A DNA stretch of 64,000 bases from a virus. The stretch spans positions 62,001 through 126,000 of the IMG/VR virus record IMGVR_UViG_3300008266_000033; one strand, 5' to 3'. The translations under genes and the position numbers were made by a program. The notes beneath the pieces were generated by a model. It made no database searches and was not told the DNA's origin. It saw only the letters and a program-made list of their open reading frames with translations. Shown in pieces: positions 8,364 to 16,676 of this stretch. The first letter of the stretch is position 1. Each line of letters begins with the position of its first letter.

Positions 8364-9722
8364 TTAAATAAATCTGTTTATATATTCTAAATAAGTATTT
8401 TCAGAATCGTATGCAAATGAACCACTTTTAACATTAGCAAGACTACTAACAACACCAAATTTTTCAGCTGGTTGACCAGGTGCACTAAACCAACCTCTAA
8501 TAGGAGTACGTGATTGTGCTGTTATAGGATATAATGTGGGGTCTTTAGCAGTTTTATAAGGTATACCACCATCAACCCCTCCATCTGAGTTATCTAGGTT
8601 AGTAGTAGCTAAAATCAAAGGAGATTCTGGAATGCTAGATAAAAAACTATTATTTATAACTAAATTATTTATTTGATTTAAATAAGTAAAAGTAGGAGTA
8701 TATCTTTGTATAAATCTATCAGGGGGTCCTGGGTTTGCGGTAAGATTTGGAGTTCCTGTAACAGTTCCAGGATATGTAGTAGTTAAATCATTATTTGGAC
8801 CTCCTAAAAATTCACCATTTTCTAAATCTAAATTAGTTACATTAAAAGAAAATGGTAATATAGAAGTACCGTTATATATTGTAGGATTAGGTAAATCTAA
8901 TTCGGTATCATTTAAAGTAGTTTCTAATACTGATTCACCATTATATGTTGTAGGATTAGGTAAGTCTAATTCAGTAGAATTTAATGAAAAATATAATAAA
9001 GGCTCACCTAATGAAGTCTGACCTAATATATCATTATAAGTTACAGGATTAGAAAAATCCAATTCTGTAAAATCTAAAATATTGTTATTATTTAATAAAA
9101 ATTCTTCAGAATTAAGATAAGCTGTAGGATTTGATGAATCATAAATAGTATAATCTAAAATATTATTACTATTTAAATAAAATGTTGGAGAATCAACATA
9201 AGATATAGGATTAGGTGAATCTAATTCTGTAAAATCTAAAACACCATCAATACTTAAAAACCCAGCCCCACTATAAACTGAGATATTTAGTGGATCTAAA
9301 TAAGTAAAATCTAAAACATTGACAGTACTTAAAAGTCCAGCTCCAATATAAACTGAGGGGTTGGGTAAATCATAATTGGTTGCTTCTAGGGAATTATATA
9401 ATATAGAAATACCATCATATGTTGAAGGATTTGGTAAATCTAATTCGGTTTGTTCTAAAGTATATTCTAATGGGGCCCCACCATATGTTGCTATACCTCC
9501 TAAATCTAAAACAGTTTGATCTAAAGAATTAGCTAATACAGAATTATTACTAAAAATTGAACTTTCTAAATCTAAAACAGTTTGGCCTAAAGAATTAGCT
9601 AATGTCAGATTATTATTTGTTGGGGGTGTTCCTAAACCTAAATCAGTTTGACTAAGTAAATTAACTAATTGTGATTCTCCATTAAGATAATTTTCTTGAG
9701 AAGGATTAAAAATATAAGCCAT
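8364..9722 (-). CDS. Repeat-containing structural protein, probably baseplate or tail
   Basis: A 452-residue protein whose first ~300 residues are about a dozen degenerate repeats of roughly 22-28 residues, each with a core like TELDLPNPxxYNG. The regular hydrophobic and Asp/Asn/Pro spacing suggests a beta-solenoid or stacked beta structure. The C-terminal ~140 residues are non-repetitive and include PIRGWFSAPGQPAEKFG. It has no signal peptide and no catalytic motif that I recognise. It is the last gene of the tail/baseplate module, 6 nt after the preceding stop, so a baseplate or tail-surface role is inferred. Confidence 0.6.
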   Translation of the reverse strand: MAYIFNPSQENYLNGESQLVNLLSQTDLGLGTPPTNNNLTLANSLGQTVLDLESSIFSNNSVLANSLDQTVLDLGGIATYGGAPLEYTLEQTELDLPNPSTYDGISILYNSLEATNYDLPNPSVYIGAGLLSTVNVLDFTYLDPLNISVYSGAGFLSIDGVLDFTELDSPNPISYVDSPTFYLNSNNILDYTIYDSSNPTAYLNSEEFLLNNNNILDFTELDFSNPVTYNDILGQTSLGEPLLYFSLNSTELDLPNPTTYNGESVLETTLNDTELDLPNPTIYNGTSILPFSFNVTNLDLENGEFLGGPNNDLTTTYPGTVTGTPNLTANPGPPDRFIQRYTPTFTYLNQINNLVINNSFLSSIPESPLILATTNLDNSDGGVDGGIPYKTAKDPTLYPITAQSRTPIRGWFSAPGQPAEKFGVVSSLANVKSGSFAYDSENTYLEYINRFI

Positions 9723-9728
9723 ATTTTA

Positions 9729-9738
9729 TTATAAATAT
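9729..9738 (-). promoter_or_regulatory. Late-type motif before the repeat protein
   Basis: Minus-strand ATATTTATAATAAAAT ends just before the ATG at 9722. The first bases overlap the stop codon of the upstream 226-residue gene. Confidence 0.45.
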
Positions 9739-10409
9739 TGGGCAAATTTAAGATAATCTTTTTTTAAATAATTATCAAATTGGGGTAGTTTATTTTTTTT
9801 CATAGTTAATTCAACTATGTTTTTATTAGTATTATAAACAGATTGTTCACTACCAGTTAATTTCCAATTAATTTGAAAAGGAACATAAAGATACCAATCA
9901 ATATCAGGATCTTTATTTGAGAGTTTATCAAAAATTTCTTTTGATATTTCTATATAAATAAATTCATTTGCCTTTTTACAAAAATATCTTACAAAAGTTC
10001 CATTTTTATAATCTTCTTCGGTAGGTTTGTTAAAAGCAAAATAAGGAATAGCAATTTGTTTTTCTAATTCTTCTTCAGGATAATCTTTTGCATTTAAATA
10101 TTCACGAAGAATAGAAAAATTATTATATTTAAATATTTCTTCATCTGAATAGGCATTAATTGGACCTTCAGGATCAATATAAGGATATATTGTTGAATAA
10201 GATTTGGATAAAGTAGCCTGGTTAATTGATGTTGGAGGATTTAATATTAATTTTTGTACAATTGAATCTTGTGGTGTTTTTCCTGTAAAATATTCACCTT
10301 TAGAGGTTTCCCAATAATACCCTATATAATCATCTCCAGTAGATTCAATAATAAATTTTCCTCCATCAGTATATAAATTTGTTTTTATTTGAGATTTAGG
10401 ATAATACAT
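9729..10409 (-). CDS. Hypothetical tail/baseplate-region protein, 226 residues
   Basis: Not recognised at family level. At 226 residues it is rich in Tyr, Asn and Lys, with an N-terminal stretch resembling a small beta domain (IIESTGDDYIGYYWE then GEYFTGKTPQDS). That pattern (ligand-sized Gly-Tyr turns, xGKTPxD) recurs in phage baseplate or appendage proteins of unknown function. It lies between the hub-amidase protein and the repeat protein, all on the minus strand, so a virion baseplate component is the most likely role. It has no membrane or signal segment. Confidence 0.5.
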   Translation of the reverse strand: MYYPKSQIKTNLYTDGGKFIIESTGDDYIGYYWETSKGEYFTGKTPQDSIVQKLILNPPTSINQATLSKSYSTIYPYIDPEGPINAYSDEEIFKYNNFSILREYLNAKDYPEEELEKQIAIPYFAFNKPTEEDYKNGTFVRYFCKKANEFIYIEISKEIFDKLSNKDPDIDWYLYVPFQINWKLTGSEQSVYNTNKNIVELTMKKNKLPQFDNYLKKDYLKFAQYL

Positions 10410-10451
10410 TGTTATAGTGAATTTATTTTTTAATTAAATTAACTTGTTCTT

Positions 10452-13400
10452 CTAATTTGCATTAAGTCTAAAATTACTAATTTTACCACCTTTACTTATA
10501 ATAGCTGAATCAAATGCTGAGGCTTGAGCCCATGTTGCAGGATATAAATTTCCATTTCGAGGACCATTATTACCTACTGATATTAACATACTAACTACTT
10601 CTAATGTAGGTACTAAATCTACTTTACCCCCAAAAACAGACCCATGGCTGTATATCCCAGGTTTAGTTCTCCAAAGTCCATTTCCAATTTCATCTACTTC
10701 ATACCATATACTTCTCCAAGTTTTTTCACCTTCCCATATAAAAGGAATTTTATAACTGTACATTAGTTTTAAAAGAAGACCTCTTAAACTTGCCATTTGT
10801 AAACCAGTATAAGTAAATCCATATTTATAAGTTCTATAAGTTGTTGGGTTAAGATTCCAATCTACTATATTTGATATACCATTACCAATACCAATACCAC
10901 TTACACCATCAAATCCTAATTGATATTTTTGTCCTCGTTGTCCTTTAGATATATTTTTTCCTGATGCATCAAACCAATCACCACCTCGTTCAAAAGCTTG
11001 ACCTGGGTTTATTACTTCAATACCAATACCATGTACGTTTGGGTCAGGACTGAACTTTGAACCTTGGGTTATATATTTAAAACGTTCATCAGCTAATCTT
11101 TCAACATGTCCATCACCATCTAAAACAAAGGGAGCACTAGGAACCCATCCTTTTGTGCTACGAAGACTTGTACCATTTGATAAACAATGTGGGTTCCAAC
11201 AAGCTTCTACAACATGTAAACCTTTATCTCCAGCCCAATTAGTACCTTGAATATAAGTAGCAGTATGATGTAAATATATACGAGATTTTGGAAAAATTTT
11301 AGGTTTTGCTATAGTTAAATTACTACCCCAACTACCTTGATCAGTTGCACTAGAAAGTTGGTATTTATCTACACACCAACCTGAAGGTTCTGATTTTACA
11401 TATACATGATCTGTTCTAGTTCTTTGATTTGAAGGACATCCTGTTGCTGGATCTGCAGAACCAACCCCAGTAAAAGCTGCATCTTTATATGAACCCCCTG
11501 ATGATGATGCTTTCTTTTGCTTTTTCTTTTTCTTTGCTGCAGGTGCTGCTGCTGTATTATCAGCACTTTTTCCTACAATTACTGAATCAATTTTTGTTTC
11601 CCAAAGATTATTTTTAACAGTATGGGTAATTCCTTTAATTAAAATCTCTACAGCATCAGGATAATTAGAAGGAAGAAACTCAGTGTTAAGATTAAATTTT
11701 TGAAAAATTTTCATTCCTGATAATCCATCCATAGTTAAAGATACATTAATAGGAATAAATCCTGAACCTGCTGAAACAGTTGAATTTGATTTATATTCAT
11801 TAGCTTTTCCTTTATTAATGAAATAAACCAAATTAGATAAAATACTTTTATTAGCTTCCCATACTTCAGGTTGCCAAACTATATTAGAAGAATCTCCTCC
11901 TCCTACAACATATTGGAAAAATGTACCTGAAGCCCCTATTAGTGAATCAGGAGTATCATCTGGATTAGTACTTGACTCATTTCCATCGGTTACAATTTCT
12001 GCAAATCTAGTAAATAATCCTCTATTTAATCTTGAAAAAGCTGTTGTGTCTTCTCCAACAGATTTTTTATTAGCTGCAGCTCCAATAGAAATAATTGTAG
12101 CAAAATCTGGAGGAATGGTTGTTTGGAAGTCTAATTGTTTAACCATAGAACCTTCCCCTATAAAAGTAATAGGATTTCCTTGTGAATCTTGTCCTGAAAG
12201 TGCTTTAAACCCAGAAACATTGAATGTAGTTGTTGGTCTTACTGTTGCTCCTACTGTTTGTAATACAGTATCTCTATAAGGATAAGGATTTTTATCAATA
12301 ATTTTTAATTCATTGTTTTCTTGATCTACAAAAACTTCTAATGTATTTGAACTGCCTAAAGCTCTTGATATTTCATTTAATACTTCATTTAAAAACTGTT
12401 TTAATGATACCCTGTTTGTTTTTTCATCTACAAGATCATTTATTTTTTCTAATAAAAAGTCAAAATTTACATAAACATTCATTAAATCTCCATAATATGA
12501 TGTTGTTCCTGAGGAGAATAAGAAAGGATCAAGATCTTTAAAAAACTCATAAGTAAAACTACTATCAACATTAGTTGCTCCAGGAAATAATGCTTGAGGG
12601 TTAATAGTATCAGTTCTAGAAACTATGCATACTCTAGGATCTGCACTAATTGTTAATTCATTTACTGGAATTAGATTTTTTCCTCGCTCATAATTTATTT
12701 TTAATGATGGATCTCCATTAAATCTTAATACATAACTTGATTGAATTTCAGCTAATAATCTGTTGAATTTTACATAATATTGAGATGTAGCAGAACCTTG
12801 AAATTTTAATCTAGCAAAGGTTTTTTCACCAACACTTATTCCTGTTATTGGAGTACCTACTTCTGACCAAACATATCCTGTTGCACCAATTATTTTTTTA
12901 GCAACTGTATAATACAATGCTCCTATAGCATTTTGATCTCTATAAAGATCTATAGGGTCTGGGGTTGTTTTGTTAGCATCTATAGGGGCAGGTTCATTTA
13001 AGAGTTTTTGAGAGTTCATTTTTAACCCTTCAATAATATCTCCTACACTTCTTAAATTAAGAGTAATATCAAAAGTACCATCAGGAGAATAACTCCAATT
13101 AAAATTTATAACTTTTCCAAATAAAGCATCATAATTTCCATTACTTTCTTTTTTTACTGTTTTTATAGCACTTAACATATCACTTATATATTTTGCCGCA
13201 GGATCAAAAAAGAATTCTTGCAAGGTATTATCACCTCCATCTGTAAATATATTAAATTTATTATCTACATAAACAACATTCCCCCATTCTAAAAGCATAT
13301 AATACCCTAAACGCAAATAAAGAGCCTCTATTATTTCTAATTGTTCTGAATTATATGCTTTAATTTTTACAACAGCTGATGTTGTATATCCATCACCATC

Positions 13401-13826
13401 GGTTTTTACTTCTATGGAACTTATACCCATCATAGGTCTAAAACCTAGTGTTTTTCCTCCGGTTCCATAAGCTCCTTCTGAACTAATTCCATATCTTAAT
13501 TCATTATAAGTTGATGAATCTCGAGGTGCTACTGTACCTGCTTCAACTCCTGGATCAGTAAATACTACGGGTGAAGTACCAGCAAATAATACATATTTTT
13601 TAGCTAATTCAAGTCCTTTTAAACCTAGTGAATTTACAAATTTATAATTACTATTACCTTTAAATTCAACTGAAGACATTAACCTAACATAAGCTACTTT
13701 AGAATTTTTATAAATAGTTCCAGCTAAATTAGAGTCACTAGAATTAAAATTTCTTCCTAAAAAATCTTGTCTAACTTTAACTTGTTCATCTACATAAGTT
13801 TCAAAACTTTCACCTAATATATTCAT
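10452..13826 (-). CDS. Baseplate hub protein fused to N-acetylmuramoyl-L-alanine amidase
   Basis: A 1124-residue two-part protein. Residues ~1-750 look like a phage baseplate hub/tail-tip protein, with segments such as GISSIEVKTDGDG and LYLRLGYYMLLEWGN. A Lys-rich linker (around 770) leads to a C-terminal amidase_2 domain (about 850-1090). Visible amidase features are IYLHHTAT (His pair near 852-853) and NVHGIGIEVINPG, the zinc ligand/substrate region of peptidoglycan amidases. It is likely to cut peptidoglycan peptides during tail penetration, the job done in T4 by the lysozyme domain of gp5. It overlaps the LysM-like gene upstream by 4 nt. Confidence 0.8.
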   Translation of the reverse strand: MNILGESFETYVDEQVKVRQDFLGRNFNSSDSNLAGTIYKNSKVAYVRLMSSVEFKGNSNYKFVNSLGLKGLELAKKYVLFAGTSPVVFTDPGVEAGTVAPRDSSTYNELRYGISSEGAYGTGGKTLGFRPMMGISSIEVKTDGDGYTTSAVVKIKAYNSEQLEIIEALYLRLGYYMLLEWGNVVYVDNKFNIFTDGGDNTLQEFFFDPAAKYISDMLSAIKTVKKESNGNYDALFGKVINFNWSYSPDGTFDITLNLRSVGDIIEGLKMNSQKLLNEPAPIDANKTTPDPIDLYRDQNAIGALYYTVAKKIIGATGYVWSEVGTPITGISVGEKTFARLKFQGSATSQYYVKFNRLLAEIQSSYVLRFNGDPSLKINYERGKNLIPVNELTISADPRVCIVSRTDTINPQALFPGATNVDSSFTYEFFKDLDPFLFSSGTTSYYGDLMNVYVNFDFLLEKINDLVDEKTNRVSLKQFLNEVLNEISRALGSSNTLEVFVDQENNELKIIDKNPYPYRDTVLQTVGATVRPTTTFNVSGFKALSGQDSQGNPITFIGEGSMVKQLDFQTTIPPDFATIISIGAAANKKSVGEDTTAFSRLNRGLFTRFAEIVTDGNESSTNPDDTPDSLIGASGTFFQYVVGGGDSSNIVWQPEVWEANKSILSNLVYFINKGKANEYKSNSTVSAGSGFIPINVSLTMDGLSGMKIFQKFNLNTEFLPSNYPDAVEILIKGITHTVKNNLWETKIDSVIVGKSADNTAAAPAAKKKKKQKKASSSGGSYKDAAFTGVGSADPATGCPSNQRTRTDHVYVKSEPSGWCVDKYQLSSATDQGSWGSNLTIAKPKIFPKSRIYLHHTATYIQGTNWAGDKGLHVVEACWNPHCLSNGTSLRSTKGWVPSAPFVLDGDGHVERLADERFKYITQGSKFSPDPNVHGIGIEVINPGQAFERGGDWFDASGKNISKGQRGQKYQLGFDGVSGIGIGNGISNIVDWNLNPTTYRTYKYGFTYTGLQMASLRGLLLKLMYSYKIPFIWEGEKTWRSIWYEVDEIGNGLWRTKPGIYSHGSVFGGKVDLVPTLEVVSMLISVGNNGPRNGNLYPATWAQASAFDSAIISKGGKISNFRLNAN

Positions 13827-14128
13827 ATAACATTATTTAAACTATTAAAACTTGATAAAATTCTTGATGGATTAACAGGAATTCTTATTTGGATTCCTTC
13901 TGGGATTATTAATGAATTTTGGGGTATTGAAGGATTAGCAGAAGATATTATCCACCAATATGATTGATTTCCATAATATCGTTGAGCTAAAAGATCAAAT
14001 CTATCTCCCTGGGTTGTATAGACATATGTGTCGTTTTCATTCAAAGGAATTTCAGGGTATATAACAGTTTGGTATAACTGTTTTCCATTTATCTTTTTCT
14101 TAGGTACATTTATATATCTATTAGACAT
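13823..14128 (-). CDS. LysM-like baseplate wedge protein (gp53-like)
   Basis: A 101-residue protein with a LysM-like core: YVYTTQGDRFDLLAQRYYGN then YWWIISSANP and an IPEGIQIRIP strand. In T4-like phages this arrangement is typical of baseplate wedge protein gp53. It overlaps the hub-amidase gene by 4 nt, which suggests translational coupling and joint assembly. No signal peptide is seen, so the LysM fold is structural rather than a cell-wall anchor exported by Sec. Confidence 0.7.
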   Translation of the reverse strand: MSNRYINVPKKKINGKQLYQTVIYPEIPLNENDTYVYTTQGDRFDLLAQRYYGNQSYWWIISSANPSIPQNSLIIPEGIQIRIPVNPSRILSSFNSLNNVI

Positions 14129-14147
14129 GTTAAAAAAATATTAACCA

Positions 14148-16364
14148 TTAGGGAGTATCTCCCAATATATCATTTATTATTTGTTGTTGATTTTGAGGAG
14201 GAGCACTATTATCTGGAGGATCAGGAACAGTACCTGGGTCTGGAGGGAGCCCTCCTCCATTATTTTGATTGTTTAAATCAAGAGTTGGGATATCATCGCC
14301 TTGTTCGACATTAACAGTTATATTAAATGTTTTATTTTGATCAATATATTGTTCATATAAATTATATTCATTTTTATCTTCTATATTATCAAGATTATAA
14401 TCAGTATTTAAATCATCCTCTAAAATATTATTAACTTTAATAGATTGTAATTTTGGCACAAAATTATGAATAGGAATAAAATTAAACCCAGATACTTTAA
14501 TCATATGAGGTAATTCATATTCGGTATCCCAAGTTGCATTAGAATCATTCATTTCATAACTAAATCCTGTTATAATACCTAGTTGTTGAATAAAATAACC
14601 TCCTATACTTAACACAACAAAATTTCCTCTCATATATCCTGTTTCACTATAATTTGGGGCGCATGCTGAGGCTAAATAGTTTAATTTATTATATAATGAT
14701 TTTAATTCAATTTGTGATTGTGCATATACTGTCCAAGATAATGAGACTTTTCTATCAAAACCAGTGTAATTATAAAATTTTTCACCTCTTCCTAAATATC
14801 TATAATCTTGCCATTCTGTACTATAAGTATCAGAAATTTGATCTAGATATGCTCTAAATTGGATATAATTTATAGCCACATTATTTAATGAAACATCTTC
14901 TGAACCAAGAGAAAAAACATCTGTTAATAATTGATAATCTATTATACCTATTCTAAAAGGTATTAAATCAGGAAGAGTTGAAGTATTATTACTGATAGAT
15001 ATACCAGGATTTGTTTTATATATAGGATAAAGATTTAATTTATCATAAGAATTTATACCTGCAGTATTTCCTAAATTATTACCAACAAAAGTCCCATAAA
15101 CCTTCTTATCTAAAGGATTTCCAGGATCTCCTAAAAGATATCTTGATTCTATAGTAGATTTAAGTTGTGAATTATATGGGTTATATTCTCCATCTTGAAT
15201 AACAGACTCATTATTATTTAAAGGTTTTATTATTTCATTTATCTTTTGTCTAAAATCACGTTGTCTAAGATTAGGAATATAACCTTTATATGATCTTTCA
15301 TTAAAGTAATTATCATTACCCCTAACAGTAACAATATTACTATCTGTTGATCCAGCTTCCATTAATTGATTATATCCTAAAGTATAATAATTTATTTCAG
15401 GATTTGTAATATCGTTAACTAAATTAGTTTTTACAGAAGGATTATCTAAACGAATTCTAGTTCTTCCTATTCCTAAAATAGAATTAGGTCCTCCAGGATA
15501 ATTAAACAAAATATCAGGATCAGTGCCTATATAATCCAATGATATATTACTTGGATTATCATTTAGAAATTTTTTACCATATAGTCTAATTAAACGATTA
15601 TCTGTTTGAATTTCTGTATTTTTTACTACATCAGAATATTTTCTTAAATCTCCAGGACCACCACCAATTAATCCTTGTTTATTAAGATGTAAACCTAAAG
15701 GACCTCCTATAACTTGAGCTAATGTATTTATTGGATTATAAATACCTTCATTATAAATAAGAGGATTTAAATTAGCAGGATTTAAGAATCCACCTATTAC
15801 AGTGTTTGATGAAATTGTTCTAGTTGATTGAGAAGGAAGAGCAGATTTAGAAAGTATATTTTGTTTTAAAATAAAAAGATTTCCTTCAGTAGATTTAAAA
15901 AATTTAGTTATTCTTTCAAAATCATTTGTTACAGCTTTTGGTAATAAACCTCCTCCTCTAATAAGCCAATCAGGTCCTCCTGTTCCAGCAGCAGCTGGTT
16001 TTAAAGAAACACTAGTTCCAGAAAAATCAAATAAACTTTTATTTAATGTTCCATCTTCTATACCTCCAACAATAATTCTTGCTGTATTTAATATACCAGA
16101 ATATAATAAAATTGGTCCAACAATTGGTGCAAGACCATCAGCAATTGCACCAATTGCCGAGAGACCTGCTTTACCTAAAACTTCAAAATTTGATGGATCA
16201 GGATTGTATGAAATATTAAAATTAAGATCATTTGTAGTATTTAACTGTTCATTAGTTGCAGGGATAGCTGTTTGAATATAAGGTTGATCAGAAGATCCAC
16301 CCCCTGACTCATCATGTCCAAATTTTAAAGATTTAAGATTGGTTGTAAGATTTATTAAAGCCAT
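14148..16364 (-). CDS. Baseplate / tail-tube-initiator-like structural protein
   Basis: A 738-residue protein of mostly unknown fold. The region ~500-640 has the layout of tube-like baseplate proteins of the gp48/gp54 type: VSLSWTVYAQSQIELKSLY, LNYLASACAPNYSETGYM, and ELPHMIKVSGFNFIPIH. The N-terminal part contains Gly/Pro-rich loops and a hydrophobic stretch (GLSAIGAIADGLAPIVGPIL). The C-terminal ~50 residues are Pro/Asn/Gln-rich and disordered. It lies between the tape measure and baseplate genes, consistent with a junction between tube and baseplate. The gp48/gp54 assignment is tentative. Confidence 0.55.
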   Translation of the reverse strand: MALINLTTNLKSLKFGHDESGGGSSDQPYIQTAIPATNEQLNTTNDLNFNISYNPDPSNFEVLGKAGLSAIGAIADGLAPIVGPILLYSGILNTARIIVGGIEDGTLNKSLFDFSGTSVSLKPAAAGTGGPDWLIRGGGLLPKAVTNDFERITKFFKSTEGNLFILKQNILSKSALPSQSTRTISSNTVIGGFLNPANLNPLIYNEGIYNPINTLAQVIGGPLGLHLNKQGLIGGGPGDLRKYSDVVKNTEIQTDNRLIRLYGKKFLNDNPSNISLDYIGTDPDILFNYPGGPNSILGIGRTRIRLDNPSVKTNLVNDITNPEINYYTLGYNQLMEAGSTDSNIVTVRGNDNYFNERSYKGYIPNLRQRDFRQKINEIIKPLNNNESVIQDGEYNPYNSQLKSTIESRYLLGDPGNPLDKKVYGTFVGNNLGNTAGINSYDKLNLYPIYKTNPGISISNNTSTLPDLIPFRIGIIDYQLLTDVFSLGSEDVSLNNVAINYIQFRAYLDQISDTYSTEWQDYRYLGRGEKFYNYTGFDRKVSLSWTVYAQSQIELKSLYNKLNYLASACAPNYSETGYMRGNFVVLSIGGYFIQQLGIITGFSYEMNDSNATWDTEYELPHMIKVSGFNFIPIHNFVPKLQSIKVNNILEDDLNTDYNLDNIEDKNEYNLYEQYIDQNKTFNITVNVEQGDDIPTLDLNNQNNGGGLPPDPGTVPDPPDNSAPPQNQQQIINDILGDTP

Positions 16365-16437
16365 TTATTTTTAAGGAATTTTATTTTCCTTTTTTGCCTT
16401 TTTATTTTATATTTTTTTATTTAATCTAGTGGGGTAT

Positions 16438-16641
16438 TTATTGAACAATTGGGCTCCTGATATGTCCCCCCTTTTTCTTACCGCCTGCTTTTACAGCTAA
16501 TGGAGAAGGAATATTTCCATTATCAGTATCAACTGTTCGTTGAACAATTGGGCTCCTGATATGTCCCCCCTTTTTCTTACCGCCTGCTTTTTCAGTTAAT
16601 GGAGTATCTTTATTTAAAAATTTGTCTTCTAAACTAGCCAT
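16438..16641 (-). CDS. Small basic protein with a duplicated AGGKKKGGHIRSPIVQ segment
   Basis: A 67-residue protein containing two nearly identical copies of a Lys/Gly-rich peptide (KAGGKKKGGHIRSPIVQ), the second ending exactly at the stop codon. The duplication is also visible in DNA (16441-16506 and 16540-16605). No known domain is apparent. It lies between the tape measure gene and the tube-initiator-like gene, with the late-type motif 18 nt upstream. It could be a small virion or assembly protein; no function is assigned. Confidence 0.6.
   Translation of the reverse strand: MASLEDKFLNKDTPLTEKAGGKKKGGHIRSPIVQRTVDTDNGNIPSPLAVKAGGKKKGGHIRSPIVQ
16441..16506 (-). repeat. Direct repeat, copy 1
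   Basis: About 66 bp, matching 16540-16605 at a 99-bp offset with only a few mismatches near one end. It encodes the C-terminal copy of the basic peptide of the 67-residue protein. Confidence 0.85.
16540..16605 (-). repeat. Direct repeat, copy 2
   Basis: Partner of 16441-16506. The first ~50 bases are identical. It encodes the N-terminal copy of the basic peptide. Confidence 0.85.
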
Positions 16642-16658
16642 GATTTATATGTTTTTTA

Positions 16659-16668
16659 TTATAAATAT
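16659..16668 (-). promoter_or_regulatory. Late-type motif before the 67-residue gene
   Basis: Minus-strand ATATTTATAATAAAA, 18 nt upstream of the ATG at 16641 and immediately after the tape measure stop. Confidence 0.5.
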
Positions 16669-16676
16669 TAATTTTT

